Positions 19,421 to 28,214 of a DNA stretch of 64,000 nucleotides are shown one piece after another. A model generated the notes under the pieces. That model saw nothing but the letters and a program-made list of their open reading frames with translations, did not search any database and had not been told where the DNA came from. The stretch comes from Actinoplanes lobatus (lineage in GTDB: Bacteria; Actinomycetota; Actinomycetes; Mycobacteriales; Micromonosporaceae). The position numbers and the translations under genes are program-made. The stretch is taken from contig NZ_JACHNC010000001.1 of NCBI RefSeq assembly GCF_014205215.1, positions 2,361,001 to 2,425,000 of the forward strand, read 5' to 3'. Each line of letters starts with the position of its first letter. Positions within the stretch are counted from its first letter, which is position 1.

Positions 19421-20292
19421 CCCGTCTGGTCGCCGACGGCGCCCGGCAGCGGCGGATCCCGGCCAACGTGACCCCGGAGATCACCACCGCCAACGGCGAC
19501 GTGCCACGGGTCTACCCGGACGGGTGCAGCATCACCTACGCCGGGACACGACAGGAGAACGCCTGCACGTACGGGGACCCGAACGGCCGCGAGGCCATCT
19601 ACCTGATCGGCGACTCGCACGGCGCGCACTGGTTCCCCGCGTTCGACACCGTCGCCAGGGACCGCGGCATGCGGTTCGTCTCGCTCACCAAGACCGGCTG
19701 CCAGGTCCCGTCCGTGACCGTCTACAACAAGGTGCTCAAGCGGGCCTACACCGAGTGTGTGGCCTGGCGGGAGTGGGTGATCGAGAAGATCCGCCGGGAC
19801 CGGCCCGCCATGGTGGTGATGTCGTCCAACAGCAGCGACGAGGGCGGGCTCATCGACGCGGACGGCGAACGGGCGCCGGCCGGGGACGACCGGCTGTGGG
19901 TGGACGGCTGGCGTGCCACGATCAGCCGGCTCCAGGCGCCCGGCCGGCAGCTCGTGATGATCAGCGACACGCCGTGGCCCTACCGCAGCGCCCCCGACTG
20001 CGCCGCCGTGCACCCGCGGGAGCTGACCGCCTGCGGCCGCCCCGCGGGCCGGTCCCTCCAGGAGCCGGCCCGCCGTGCGGCGGTCGCCGGGACGGCCGCG
20101 TCGCTCGGCGTCACGGTCATCGACCCGATGCCGTGGTTCTGCACCCGGACGTTCTGCCCGGTCGTGGTCGGCAACGTCCTCGTCTACAAGGACTTCAACC
20201 ACATCTCGACCGGGTACGCCCGGGCCCTCGCCCCGCTGATCGCCGCCGAACTGCCGGTCACAGCCCCTCAGCGACCGCAGCGGCGATCTTGA
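19306..20292 (+). CDS. SGNH hydrolase-type C-terminal part of the broken acyltransferase
   Basis: This frame encodes a 328-residue periplasmic-type SGNH domain as found at the C-terminus of OafA-like acyltransferases. Block I is YLIGDSHGAHWFPAFD, a substrate region lies around TKTGCQVPS, and the C-terminal Asp/His pair is in DFNHISTGYA. It begins with a residual hydrophobic stretch, MGALALVASLF, which matches the end of the missing membrane part. No convincing ribosome site precedes ATG 19306. If made separately it would lack most of its anchor. It overlaps the convergent ParA-like gene by 35 bp. Confidence 0.75.
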   Translation: MGALALVASLFTPPLPYGPAAEDTIAAISAAGDPLAEVTRLVADGARQRRIPANVTPEITTANGDVPRVYPDGCSITYAGTRQENACTYGDPNGREAIYLIGDSHGAHWFPAFDTVARDRGMRFVSLTKTGCQVPSVTVYNKVLKRAYTECVAWREWVIEKIRRDRPAMVVMSSNSSDEGGLIDADGERAPAGDDRLWVDGWRATISRLQAPGRQLVMISDTPWPYRSAPDCAAVHPRELTACGRPAGRSLQEPARRAAVAGTAASLGVTVIDPMPWFCTRTFCPVVVGNVLVYKDFNHISTGYARALAPLIAAELPVTAPQRPQRRS

Positions 20293-21967
20293 GCCAGGCG
20301 TCCTTGGTGCTGCTGGAGAGCTCGCCGTAACGGATCGGCTCGCCGGAGTCGATCAGCCGCTCGTAGGGGGCCAGCAGCACGGCCCTGGTCCGGGCCGCGA
20401 AGTGCTGCTGGATCCAGGGCAGGTCGATGTCCTTGCGGGTCGGCGGCATGGTGACGATGGTCACCGCCTGGCGGACCAGGCGCCGGCGTCCGCTCTGCTC
20501 CAGGTGGTCGAGCGCCCGGGCCGCGGTCTCGGCCGAGTCGTTACGGGCCGACATGGTGATCACCAGCTGGTCGGTGGCGTCCATGGCGGCCTGCCAGTTC
20601 TCCGCGCGGACGTTGTTGCCGGTGTCCACGAAGATCAGCTTGTAGAACCGGCTCACCACGTCACGGATCTCGGCGAACGAGTCCGCGGTCAGCATCTCGC
20701 CGGCGGTCGCCGACTCGTCCGAGGCGAGCACGTCGAACATGCCCTCGCCCTGGGCCCGGACATACTGCGACAGGTCACCGACCCGGCCCTGCGCGCCCTG
20801 GAAGAGATGCAGGTCACGCATCATGTCCCGGACCGTACGGGCGTGGAAGTCCTGCTGCGCCCGCATGCCCAGCGTGCCCTGCGTCTCGTTGTTGTCCCAG
20901 GCCAGGACGTAGCCGCCGCGTTTCTGCCCGAACGTCATCGCCAGCAGCAGCACGGCCACCGTCTTCCCGGCGCCGCCCTTCGGGTTCACCACGGTCACCT
21001 GGCGCAGCCCGCCGAAGTTGCGGCGAACCATCTCGACGTCCTGCTTGTACTCCAGCTCCTGCTGGCCCGGAGCCATGTTGAGCAGCCCGAACGTGCTCTT
21101 CCGGAGCATTGCCCGGGCACCCATCGTGGCGCTCTGCTGGGACGGCCGGGCGAGCCGCCGCCGGGCGAACTCCTCCGCCGTCGGCGTCGCGTCGAGCAGG
21201 TCCTGGAACGGGTCGATCTCGGCGGCGCCGGGCGGCGGCCCCTGCTGCTGAGGCGGCGACAGCGGCGTCGTGTGCACGGGCGCCTCACCGACGGCCTGCG
21301 GCGGCCACGGCGCGGCCTCCGCGGGGTTCGGCGTCGTGACGGCGGCCTGCTCCGGCGGCCACGGCGCGGCCTCCGTGGGGCTGGGCGTCCCGACGGCGGC
21401 CTGCGGGGGCGCCGGCTGTTCAAACGGCGGGGGTACGACGGAGGCGCCGACCGCCGGTACGACCGGCTGGACCGAAACGGGCTCCACCGGCGCGGGCTGG
21501 ACGGAGACCGGCTCGGCAGGTCCCGGCCATGCGGGTTGGGTGGGGACCGGTTCGGCGGGTCCGGGCCAGGCGGGCTGGGCCGACAGCGGCGAGACCGGCT
21601 GCACCGGGACCGGCTGGGTGGCCGGCGGCATCGGGGCGCTCTCCGCCGGACGCTGCGGCGGCTGCGCCCACGGGGAGTCGGTCACGGCCGGGACGACCGG
21701 CTCCGGACCGGGCCACGGCGCGGACTCGGCCGGCGGCCGCTGGCTGGGCAGGTGCACCCCGGGTGGCAGGGACGTGTCCCCGGAGGGCCGGTAGACGCCC
21801 GGCTCGACCTGCGTCATCCCGACCGGTGGCATCCGATCGGTCAGTGGCACGGCACGGCCGTGCACCGGCGTCTCGGGCTCGTCGGCCCAGAACGGCTCCA
21901 CGTCCCGGGCGGGCGGAGCGGACTCGGCCCCCGGGGCATGGACACGGTCGGCGTTCTCGTCCGCCAC
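20258..21967 (-). CDS. MinD/ParA-like ATPase with long proline-rich N-terminus
   Basis: The protein has 569 residues. The first 270 or so are Pro/Ala/Gln-rich repeats (PAWPGPAEPV and TEAAPWPP types). The C-terminal ATPase has deviant Walker A VVNPKGGAGKTVAV, AWDNNETQGTLG, a Walker B-like LIFVDTGNN and a dimer-interface region. The arrangement recalls EspI/EccA-associated MinD-like proteins of mycobacterial type VII secretion and actinobacterial ParA-like proteins. No ESX gene is in the window, so the role is open. GTG 21967 is chosen because CGGAGG lies 8 nt upstream. Confidence 0.88.
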   Translation of the reverse strand: MADENADRVHAPGAESAPPARDVEPFWADEPETPVHGRAVPLTDRMPPVGMTQVEPGVYRPSGDTSLPPGVHLPSQRPPAESAPWPGPEPVVPAVTDSPWAQPPQRPAESAPMPPATQPVPVQPVSPLSAQPAWPGPAEPVPTQPAWPGPAEPVSVQPAPVEPVSVQPVVPAVGASVVPPPFEQPAPPQAAVGTPSPTEAAPWPPEQAAVTTPNPAEAAPWPPQAVGEAPVHTTPLSPPQQQGPPPGAAEIDPFQDLLDATPTAEEFARRRLARPSQQSATMGARAMLRKSTFGLLNMAPGQQELEYKQDVEMVRRNFGGLRQVTVVNPKGGAGKTVAVLLLAMTFGQKRGGYVLAWDNNETQGTLGMRAQQDFHARTVRDMMRDLHLFQGAQGRVGDLSQYVRAQGEGMFDVLASDESATAGEMLTADSFAEIRDVVSRFYKLIFVDTGNNVRAENWQAAMDATDQLVITMSARNDSAETAARALDHLEQSGRRRLVRQAVTIVTMPPTRKDIDLPWIQQHFAARTRAVLLAPYERLIDSGEPIRYGELSSSTKDAWLKIAAAVAEGL

Positions 21968-22120
21968 GGATGAGACCTCCGGTATCACGATCGGCTGAAG
22001 TGCCCGTCCAGAGTTGCACGGACCTCGGATCCTTGTCTCCTGCGGTCGCGGGCGGCAGCGGCCCGGCCCGCATGAAATCGTATGCGTGCATGCCGGACAC
22101 CCGGTGTTACGCTCGCTGCG

Positions 22121-23164
22121 ATGCCACCCTCGCCGCGTTCCGTGGTCACGATGCGGGACATCGCGGCCGCCTCCGGGGTCTCGCAGAGCACCGTGTCACG
22201 GGTGCTCAACAACGCGCCCACCCGGGTGCCGATCGCCCCGGAGACCCGGGAGCGGGTGATCCGGGCGGCACGCGAGCTGGGTTACCGGCCCAATCCGCTG
22301 GCCCGGGGGCTGCGCGGCGCGTCGACCAACCTGATCGGCGCGGTGGTCCGGGACTTCAGTGACGTCTTCTACGCCGGGGTCATCGAGGCGCTCGTCGTCG
22401 AGTCGATGGCGCACGGTTACAACGTGGTCCTCGGCCACGTCCACGGCCGGCTGGACGCCGGGACCCCGCTCACCACCGTGCTGGAGACCCGGCACACGGA
22501 CGCGATCATCCTGCTCGGTGACATGCAGGCGTACCCGGAGCTTCTCGACGACCTGCGCGGATCGACGGTGCCGGTAGTGGGGCTGTGGCAGGGCGTGAGC
22601 CCGCTCGAGTTCCCGGCCGTCAACCCGGACGACCGGGCCGGTGTGCGGGCGGGTCTGGAGCATCTCGCGTCGCTCGGGCACCGCCGGATCGGGTTCCTCA
22701 GCGCGGAGCTGCCCAACGAGTACCGCATCCGCGAGGAGGCGTACGCCGATTTCATGCGGGAGCGGTTCGGCGGGGTCCCCTCCGGCTATCTGCGGCGCTG
22801 CCCCGGCACCCTGGACGGCGGCGAGACGGCGCTGACCGACCTGATGAGCCTGCCGGAGCCGCCGACCGCGGTGGCCGCCTCCACCGACCTGGTCGGCGTG
22901 GGCGCGCTGCATGCCGCGCACGGTCTCGGCATCCCGGTGCCCGGCCGGCTGTCGGTGGTCGGTTTCGACGACATCCTCATCGCGTCGCACACCGTGCCCG
23001 CGCTCACCACACTGCGGATGCCGATCGCGGAGATCGTCGGCTTCGGCGTGGCCCGGGCGGTGTCGCTGGCCCGGGATCCGTCGGGCGCCCGCGAGCCGGA
23101 CGTGACCGTGTTCCAGCTGCCGCTGGTCGTGCGGGACTCCACCGCGCCGCCGGAGCGACCCTGA
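22121..23164 (+). CDS. LacI-family transcriptional regulator
   Basis: The 347-residue repressor has the N-terminal helix-turn-helix TMRDIAAASGVSQSTVSRVLN with the hinge helix NPLARGLRG. The periplasmic-binding-protein-like sensor runs from about residue 65, with typical STDLVGVGALHAAHGLGIPVPGRLSVVGFDD. It converges on the GH127 gene and ABC importer operon and most likely controls them in response to an oligosaccharide or arabinose-type inducer. ATG 22121 (MPPSPRSVVTMRD) is used; an upstream in-frame codon at 22082 is not needed by the family. Confidence 0.93.
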   Translation: MPPSPRSVVTMRDIAAASGVSQSTVSRVLNNAPTRVPIAPETRERVIRAARELGYRPNPLARGLRGASTNLIGAVVRDFSDVFYAGVIEALVVESMAHGYNVVLGHVHGRLDAGTPLTTVLETRHTDAIILLGDMQAYPELLDDLRGSTVPVVGLWQGVSPLEFPAVNPDDRAGVRAGLEHLASLGHRRIGFLSAELPNEYRIREEAYADFMRERFGGVPSGYLRRCPGTLDGGETALTDLMSLPEPPTAVAASTDLVGVGALHAAHGLGIPVPGRLSVVGFDDILIASHTVPALTTLRMPIAEIVGFGVARAVSLARDPSGAREPDVTVFQLPLVVRDSTAPPERP

Positions 23165-24985
23165 TCAGCGGGGGATCCAGACCCGCATGGCACCCGGTTC
23201 GCGGTTGGCCCACGCGAAGTAGGGGATGGCTCCGGCCGTCGCCGGTGCACCGGACCGGCGGCGTAGCACCGGGACGGTGACGCCGACCATCGCCTCGGCG
23301 ACGTCGGGCCGCGGCTGCACGGCCGGTTCCCGGCTCGGATCCCAGATCAACTCCTCGATCTCGGTACGCCCCGGCGCGTCCGCGGTCTCGATGCAGTAGA
23401 CGAGCGGGCCGCGTTCCACCGCCACGCACCCGCGTACCGCGTCGATCCGCGGGTCGGGCTCGACGATCCGGGCCGGCAGGTCGAGGCTCAGTTCGACGAC
23501 GTCGCCGGGCTGCCACCGCCGGTGCCGCTTGACCATCCCGGCGCCGACCGCGAGGGTGCCGTCCGGCCCGGTCAGGGTCGCCGACCGGCACCACCGAGGC
23601 ACCCGCAGGGACAGGGTCCACGGCTCGGCCGGTGTCTCCAGCAGGGACAGGACGATGCGGCCGTCCCAGGGGTAGCCGGTGTCGATCCGCAGCCGGGCCG
23701 GGCCGGACGGCAGTTCGGTCCGCACCTCGGCGGCGGCGTACTGGTGCACCTGGATGCCGCTGTCGTCGCAGGTCGCCAGGTACTGCTGCCACGAGCTGAG
23801 CAGGCGCATCAGGTTGGGCGGGCAGCAGGCGCACGGATACCAGGGCAGTCGCGGCCCGGCGCCGTCGAGGACGCGGTGGGTACGGCGTTGCAGCGGGTTG
23901 GTGTAGAAGAACCGGGTTCCGGTGAGCGAGATGCCGGGCAGGACACCGTTGTACATGGTCCGCTCGATCGCGTCGGCGTACCCGGCCTCGCCGGTGGCCA
24001 GCAGCAGGCGCCAGGCGAGCATCACGCTGGCGACGGCCGCGCAGGTCTCGGCGTAGGCCCGGTCCGGTGGCAGCTCGTACGGGTCACCGAAGGCCTCGTC
24101 GCGGTGCCGGCTGCCGAGCCCCCCGGTGAGGTAGGTACGGGTCCGGATCATGTCGTCCCAGCGCCGCCGGACCGCGCCGAGCAGCCGGTCGTCGCCGAGT
24201 TCGACGGCCACGTCGACGGCGCCGCAGTCCAGGTAGAGCTGCCGGACGGCATGGCCGGCGACGGTGGCCGCGTCGCGTACCGGCTCATGGTCCTGCCAGT
24301 AACCGGCGCCGAACCGCGCGCCGGGCAGCGTGCCGTGACCACGCAGTTCGAGCATCCGGGCGGCCGTCGTCAGACGGCGCCGGTCCCCGGTCACCCGCGC
24401 GAGCTCCACCAGCGCCATCTCGATGTTGGGATGGCCGTCGACGAGCGGGCCGGGCAGGTGGTCGACGGCCCGGATCGCGACGTCGAGCAGCCGGTCGTCG
24501 CCGAGCGCACGATGCCAGGCCACCGCGGCCTGGATCAGGTGCCCGAGGCAGTAGAGCTCGTGACCCCAGGACAGGTCACGGTACGGCTCGCCGTCGCCGG
24601 CCTGGACGTAGCTGTTCAGATAGCCGTCGGCCCGCTGCGTGGTGGTGACCAGGGCTATCACCTCGCCGGCGGCCGCGGCCAGGTCCGGGTCGGGTCCGCG
24701 GGCGAGCTCCCACCCGACCGCCTCGAGCCACTTGTACACATCGGAGTCGAGGAACGGCAGGGTGGCCCCGGTCGAGTCGGCGGCGGCACGGTACCCGTCC
24801 GCGAGCCGCAGATTGTCCAGCGTCCCGGCACGGCGGAGCTGGTCGAGACCGTGCGGGATGGTGCGTTCCCGGTTGATCCGGACCCGGTCGGCCCAGAAGC
24901 CGGTGCGCAGATCGACCTGCCGGGCGCCGAACGGACGGAGCCGGGACCAGGCGGTCCGGGACGGCTGCACCACTGACACGCTCAT
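23165..24985 (-). CDS. GH127 glycoside hydrolase (beta-L-arabinofuranosidase type)
   Basis: The 606-residue protein is of the former DUF1680, now GH127. An alpha/alpha-barrel spans residues 30-420 with beta-sandwich domains after it. The Cys cluster WYPCACCPPNLMRL and the upstream Glu in YAETCAAVASVMLAWRLL match the zinc-held Cys nucleophile and acid/base of HypBA1-type enzymes. There is no signal peptide, so it acts in the cytoplasm on imported oligosaccharides. Its ATG overlaps the permease stop (ATGA), placing it last in the importer operon. Arabinofuranoside specificity is inferred from family only. Confidence 0.93.
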   Translation of the reverse strand: MSVSVVQPSRTAWSRLRPFGARQVDLRTGFWADRVRINRERTIPHGLDQLRRAGTLDNLRLADGYRAAADSTGATLPFLDSDVYKWLEAVGWELARGPDPDLAAAAGEVIALVTTTQRADGYLNSYVQAGDGEPYRDLSWGHELYCLGHLIQAAVAWHRALGDDRLLDVAIRAVDHLPGPLVDGHPNIEMALVELARVTGDRRRLTTAARMLELRGHGTLPGARFGAGYWQDHEPVRDAATVAGHAVRQLYLDCGAVDVAVELGDDRLLGAVRRRWDDMIRTRTYLTGGLGSRHRDEAFGDPYELPPDRAYAETCAAVASVMLAWRLLLATGEAGYADAIERTMYNGVLPGISLTGTRFFYTNPLQRRTHRVLDGAGPRLPWYPCACCPPNLMRLLSSWQQYLATCDDSGIQVHQYAAAEVRTELPSGPARLRIDTGYPWDGRIVLSLLETPAEPWTLSLRVPRWCRSATLTGPDGTLAVGAGMVKRHRRWQPGDVVELSLDLPARIVEPDPRIDAVRGCVAVERGPLVYCIETADAPGRTEIEELIWDPSREPAVQPRPDVAEAMVGVTVPVLRRRSGAPATAGAIPYFAWANREPGAMRVWIPR

Positions 24986-25815
24986 TTCACGGCTCCGCTC
25001 ATCAGACCGGCCATGTAGTACCGCTGGAGCAACAGGTAGACGAGCACGCAGGGGATGACCGAGATGGTGACGCCGGCCTGGAGCATGCCCCAGTCGGTGC
25101 CGCCGAGACTGGTCTCGGTCCGCGCCGTCGCCAGGATCACGGGCAGGGTGAACTTCGCGCTCGAACTCATCATCACCAGCGCGCCGAGGAACTCGTTCCA
25201 GGACGTGATGAAGGCGAACAGGGTGACGGTGACGACGGCCGGCACCGTCGGCGGGAGGAACACCCGCAGCAGGATCTGCAACGAGCCGGCCCCGTCCATG
25301 ACGGCGGCCTCCTCGATCTCACGCGGCACCGCGGCGAACGTGTTGCGCAGGATGTAGAGGCTGAACGGCAGCTGGATGCTGGTGTGCAGGACGGCCAGCC
25401 CGGCCAGCGAGTTGGTCAGGCCGACCCGGGCGAACATCAGGAACATCGGGGTCAGCAGAGCCTGGTACGGAATGATCAGCGCGAGCAGGAGCACCACGAA
25501 GATCACCTCGCGGCCGGGGACCGGGAAGCGCGACAGCCCGTACCCGGCGGGCACCGTCAGCAGCAGCGTGAAGACGATCGTCAGCAGCGCCGTGCCGAAG
25601 CTGTTGCCCAGATAGGTGAGCAGCCCCTCCTGGTAGTCCCAGAGCCGCCGGTAGCTGTCCAGGCTCACCCCGTGCGGCAGGTAGGTGGGCGGGGTGGCGG
25701 CCGCCTCGGCGGTCGGCTTGATCGAGGCCAGCATCGAGTAGACCAGCGGCAGCAGCATGACCGTGCTGATCGCGACGCAGGCCGCCGTCACCAGGTATCC
25801 GGTGCGCGCGGTCAC
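24982..25815 (-). CDS. Sugar ABC transporter permease, MalG/UgpE type
   Basis: The 277-residue inner-membrane permease has six helices. The EAA loop reads EEAAVMDGAGSLQILLRVFLP, and the conserved start of helix 5 is FAFITSWNEFLGALVMMSS. GTG 25815 overlaps the preceding permease stop in a GTGA junction. It pairs with the MalF-type permease and the lipoprotein upstream. No ATPase gene is in the operon, so a shared MsiK-type ATPase elsewhere is expected, as in streptomycetes. Confidence 0.95.
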   Translation of the reverse strand: MTARTGYLVTAACVAISTVMLLPLVYSMLASIKPTAEAAATPPTYLPHGVSLDSYRRLWDYQEGLLTYLGNSFGTALLTIVFTLLLTVPAGYGLSRFPVPGREVIFVVLLLALIIPYQALLTPMFLMFARVGLTNSLAGLAVLHTSIQLPFSLYILRNTFAAVPREIEEAAVMDGAGSLQILLRVFLPPTVPAVVTVTLFAFITSWNEFLGALVMMSSSAKFTLPVILATARTETSLGGTDWGMLQAGVTISVIPCVLVYLLLQRYYMAGLMSGAVK

Positions 25816-26690
25816 GACTCGCTCCGGCGGGTGAGCACGAGCTGCACGATGGTGAACGCCAGGATGGTCACCGCGAGGATCAGCGACAGGGCGGCGCCGT
25901 AACCCAGCCTCAGGTACGGGAACGAGTTGAGGTAGACGAAGAACACCGAGGTCGCGGTCTCGTTCTGCGGCTGCCCGGCGGTCATGATGTAGAACTGGTC
26001 GAACGCCAGCAGCGAGCCGATCACGCTGAGCAGGGTGACCAGCAGGACCGTGCGCATGGTGAGCGGCAGGACCACGCGGGTGACCCGTTGCCGGTAGCCG
26101 GCGCCGTCCACCAGGCTCGACTCGGTGATCTCGGTGGGGATGGCCTGGATCGCGCCGACGAACAGGATCATCCCGAAGCCGATCACCTTCCAGACCACCG
26201 ACGTGCTGATCGCGAAGTTCGACGTGCCGGCGTCCACCCCGAGCCAGAGCACCGGCTGGTCGATGACACCGAGGTCGAGCAGGATCCGGTTGATCACCCC
26301 GAAATCCGTGCTGAACAGCCAGTACCAGAGCAGGCTGGAAACCCCTAGACCGATAACGACAGGGACGAATATCACGGTACGGGTGACAGCGCGCACCCGT
26401 GACGGCGGCGCGGTCAGCAGGGCCAGCAGGTAGCCGCCCACGATGAGGACGGGGGTGATCAGCACCGTGTACATCAGAGTGAACCGGAACGACGTCCAGA
26501 ACTGCTGGTCGCCGAACGCCCGCCGGAAGTTGTCCAGGCCGATGAAGTGTGGCTCGGCGATCAGCGACCACTCGTGCAGTGACATCCAGATCATCCGGCC
26601 CAGCGGGTAGACCGTGAACACCAGCACGAACACCAGTGCCGGGGCCACGTACGCCAGGCCGGTCCATCTGTTCCGCCGCGTACCCTGCAT
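25812..26690 (-). CDS. Sugar ABC transporter permease, MalF/UgpA type
   Basis: The 292-residue permease begins with helix YVAPALVFVLVFTVYPLG. A periplasmic loop GLDNFRRAFGDQQFWTSF follows, and the EAA motif is ESSLVDGAGYRQRVTRVVLPLT. The start at 26690 is supported by GGAGGGG 6 nt upstream. It forms the heterodimeric channel with the downstream permease and lies 14 bp after the binding protein. Confidence 0.95.
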   Translation of the reverse strand: MQGTRRNRWTGLAYVAPALVFVLVFTVYPLGRMIWMSLHEWSLIAEPHFIGLDNFRRAFGDQQFWTSFRFTLMYTVLITPVLIVGGYLLALLTAPPSRVRAVTRTVIFVPVVIGLGVSSLLWYWLFSTDFGVINRILLDLGVIDQPVLWLGVDAGTSNFAISTSVVWKVIGFGMILFVGAIQAIPTEITESSLVDGAGYRQRVTRVVLPLTMRTVLLVTLLSVIGSLLAFDQFYIMTAGQPQNETATSVFFVYLNSFPYLRLGYGAALSLILAVTILAFTIVQLVLTRRSES

Positions 26691-26704
26691 GGTTTTCCCC
26701 TCCG

Positions 26705-28021
26705 TCAGGACTTCGCGGCGATCTCCTTCATTTCCTTCTTGGCGTCGGCGATGACCGTGTCGAGGTCGTCGTCGGAGTAGTAGGCGCGCTGGAGCATCTT
26801 GAGCCAGGGGCCCTGCGGCGAGTTGATCTGCTCGAAGAAGGTCAGCGTGTACGGCGTGCGGCCGACGGTCAGCGCCTTCGCCACGTCCTGGACCAGCGGC
26901 TCGGCCTGGAAGTACTTGTTGTCGACCATGTCGCTGCGCGTGGTCAGGTTCAGCGCCTTGGCGTACACCTCGACCTGGACGTCGTCGGAGAGCAGGAACT
27001 TCATGAAGTTGACCGCGTCGTTGACCCGCTTGCTGCCCTTGGGCACCACGACGAGGTCGCCGCCGATGAACGAGGCGCTGGAGTTCGGCGCCACGCCGGG
27101 CAGCAGGGCGATGCCGAAGTCCATCCCGGGGTTCTGCTGGCGGGCGAGCGTGATGTTGAAGTTGCCGGTGCCCATCATGCCGACCTTGCCGGAGCCGAAC
27201 TGGAGGTGGAACGTCTCGCCGTTCTCGGTGCGGTCGCCGTCGTGGACGTTGCCGGCCTTCACCATGTCCCGCTCGAACTGGAGCACCTGCTTCACGCCGT
27301 CGCCGACGAGCGGCTCGTCACCCGGGCCGGCCGCCTCGATCTTGGCGCCGGAGGCCCACATCAGCGGCCCGACCGTGAAGATGTTGCAGCCCGCGCAGTT
27401 GCCCGGCAGGTAGTAGCCCTTCACGTCCCCGCCCAGCGCGGTGATCCTGTCGGCGTAGGACCGCAGCTCGGACAGGCTGGCCGGCGGCTTCGCCGGGTCG
27501 AGTCCGGCCTTCTTGAAGAGGTCCTTGTTGTAGAAGAGCGCCGACACGTCGGCGTAGAGCGGGACGCCGTAGAGCCGTTGGTCGTAGGTCGCGACCGTCA
27601 TGTGCCCGCTGCTGGCGGTCGCCAGCTCGGGCCAGGCGCGGATCCGGTCGGTGAGGTCGACGAGCTGGCCGGCCTTCTCGAACTGGGGCGCGTAGATCAG
27701 ATCCATGCCCATCAGGTCGGGCACCTGCCCGGAGGCGATGCCCTGGGCGATCTTGCCGACCATCTCGGTGTGCGGAATGTAGGTCAGTGCGATCTTGCAG
27801 TCGGGATTCTTCGTGTTCCACGCCGCGACCAGCATGTCCACCATGTCCTTGTTGCCGCCCGAGCGCTCCCACATGGTGAGTTCGCCGTTGGCGGCGCAGC
27901 TGGTCGTGGCGGCCACGTTCTGCTCGGCCGTGGATTCGGTTGACTCAGTCCCCTGGGAGCAGCCGGTGACCCCGATCATGGCCGCGACGGTCAGGAGGGA
28001 CAACCGCTGACGGGTCCTCAT
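26705..28021 (-). CDS. Extracellular sugar-binding lipoprotein of ABC importer
   Basis: The 438-residue family 1 solute-binding protein has a lipoprotein signal ending GVTGC with Cys21 as the lipidation site. The mature part follows the cluster 1 sugar-binder pattern: MVGKIAQGIASGQVPDLMGMDL, LYGVPLYADVSALFYNKDLF and FIGGDLVVVPKGSK. ATG 28021 has AGGAGG at a suitable distance. It is the first gene of the importer-GH127 operon and lies just behind the candidate LacI-type operator. Confidence 0.95.
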   Translation of the reverse strand: MRTRQRLSLLTVAAMIGVTGCSQGTESTESTAEQNVAATTSCAANGELTMWERSGGNKDMVDMLVAAWNTKNPDCKIALTYIPHTEMVGKIAQGIASGQVPDLMGMDLIYAPQFEKAGQLVDLTDRIRAWPELATASSGHMTVATYDQRLYGVPLYADVSALFYNKDLFKKAGLDPAKPPASLSELRSYADRITALGGDVKGYYLPGNCAGCNIFTVGPLMWASGAKIEAAGPGDEPLVGDGVKQVLQFERDMVKAGNVHDGDRTENGETFHLQFGSGKVGMMGTGNFNITLARQQNPGMDFGIALLPGVAPNSSASFIGGDLVVVPKGSKRVNDAVNFMKFLLSDDVQVEVYAKALNLTTRSDMVDNKYFQAEPLVQDVAKALTVGRTPYTLTFFEQINSPQGPWLKMLQRAYYSDDDLDTVIADAKKEMKEIAAKS

Positions 28022-28086
28022 CCCACGTGCCTCCTGTCGAGTCAGCCCCGACCCGAGTGCCGGGTTGCCGGGACCGTACCGCGTAC

Positions 28087-28114
28087 CGCATACGTTTGCG
28101 TACATACGTTTGCT
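28087..28114. promoter_or_regulatory. Candidate LacI-family operator pair
   Basis: CGCATACGTTTGCG (28087-28100) is a near-perfect palindrome with a central CG, the usual form of a LacI-family site. A second copy of the element, ACATACGTTTGC, is centred 14 bp away. Both lie about 65-95 bp upstream of the binding-protein start. Binding by the regulator at 22121-23164 is inference. Confidence 0.55.
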
Positions 28115-28167
28115 CGGTCCGCCACGACCCGTGGAACCCGACATAGACCAGAAACCGGAGAAACAGC

Positions 28168-28200
28168 GCGACCCCGGTTCCGCATCGGAACCGGGGTCGC
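28168..28200 (-). terminator. Terminator after the DAG-kinase-like gene
   Basis: A 15-bp perfect stem (28168-28182 with 28186-28200) with a 3-nt loop, 14 bp beyond the end of the lipid-kinase-like gene. Confidence 0.88.
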
Positions 28201-28214
28201 CCAGAAGGATCGCG

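Noticed and set aside
20258..21967. Type VII secretion locus around the MinD-like ATPase
   Set aside because: The ATPase resembles EspI-type proteins, but no ecc, esx or mycosin gene is present in the flanks.
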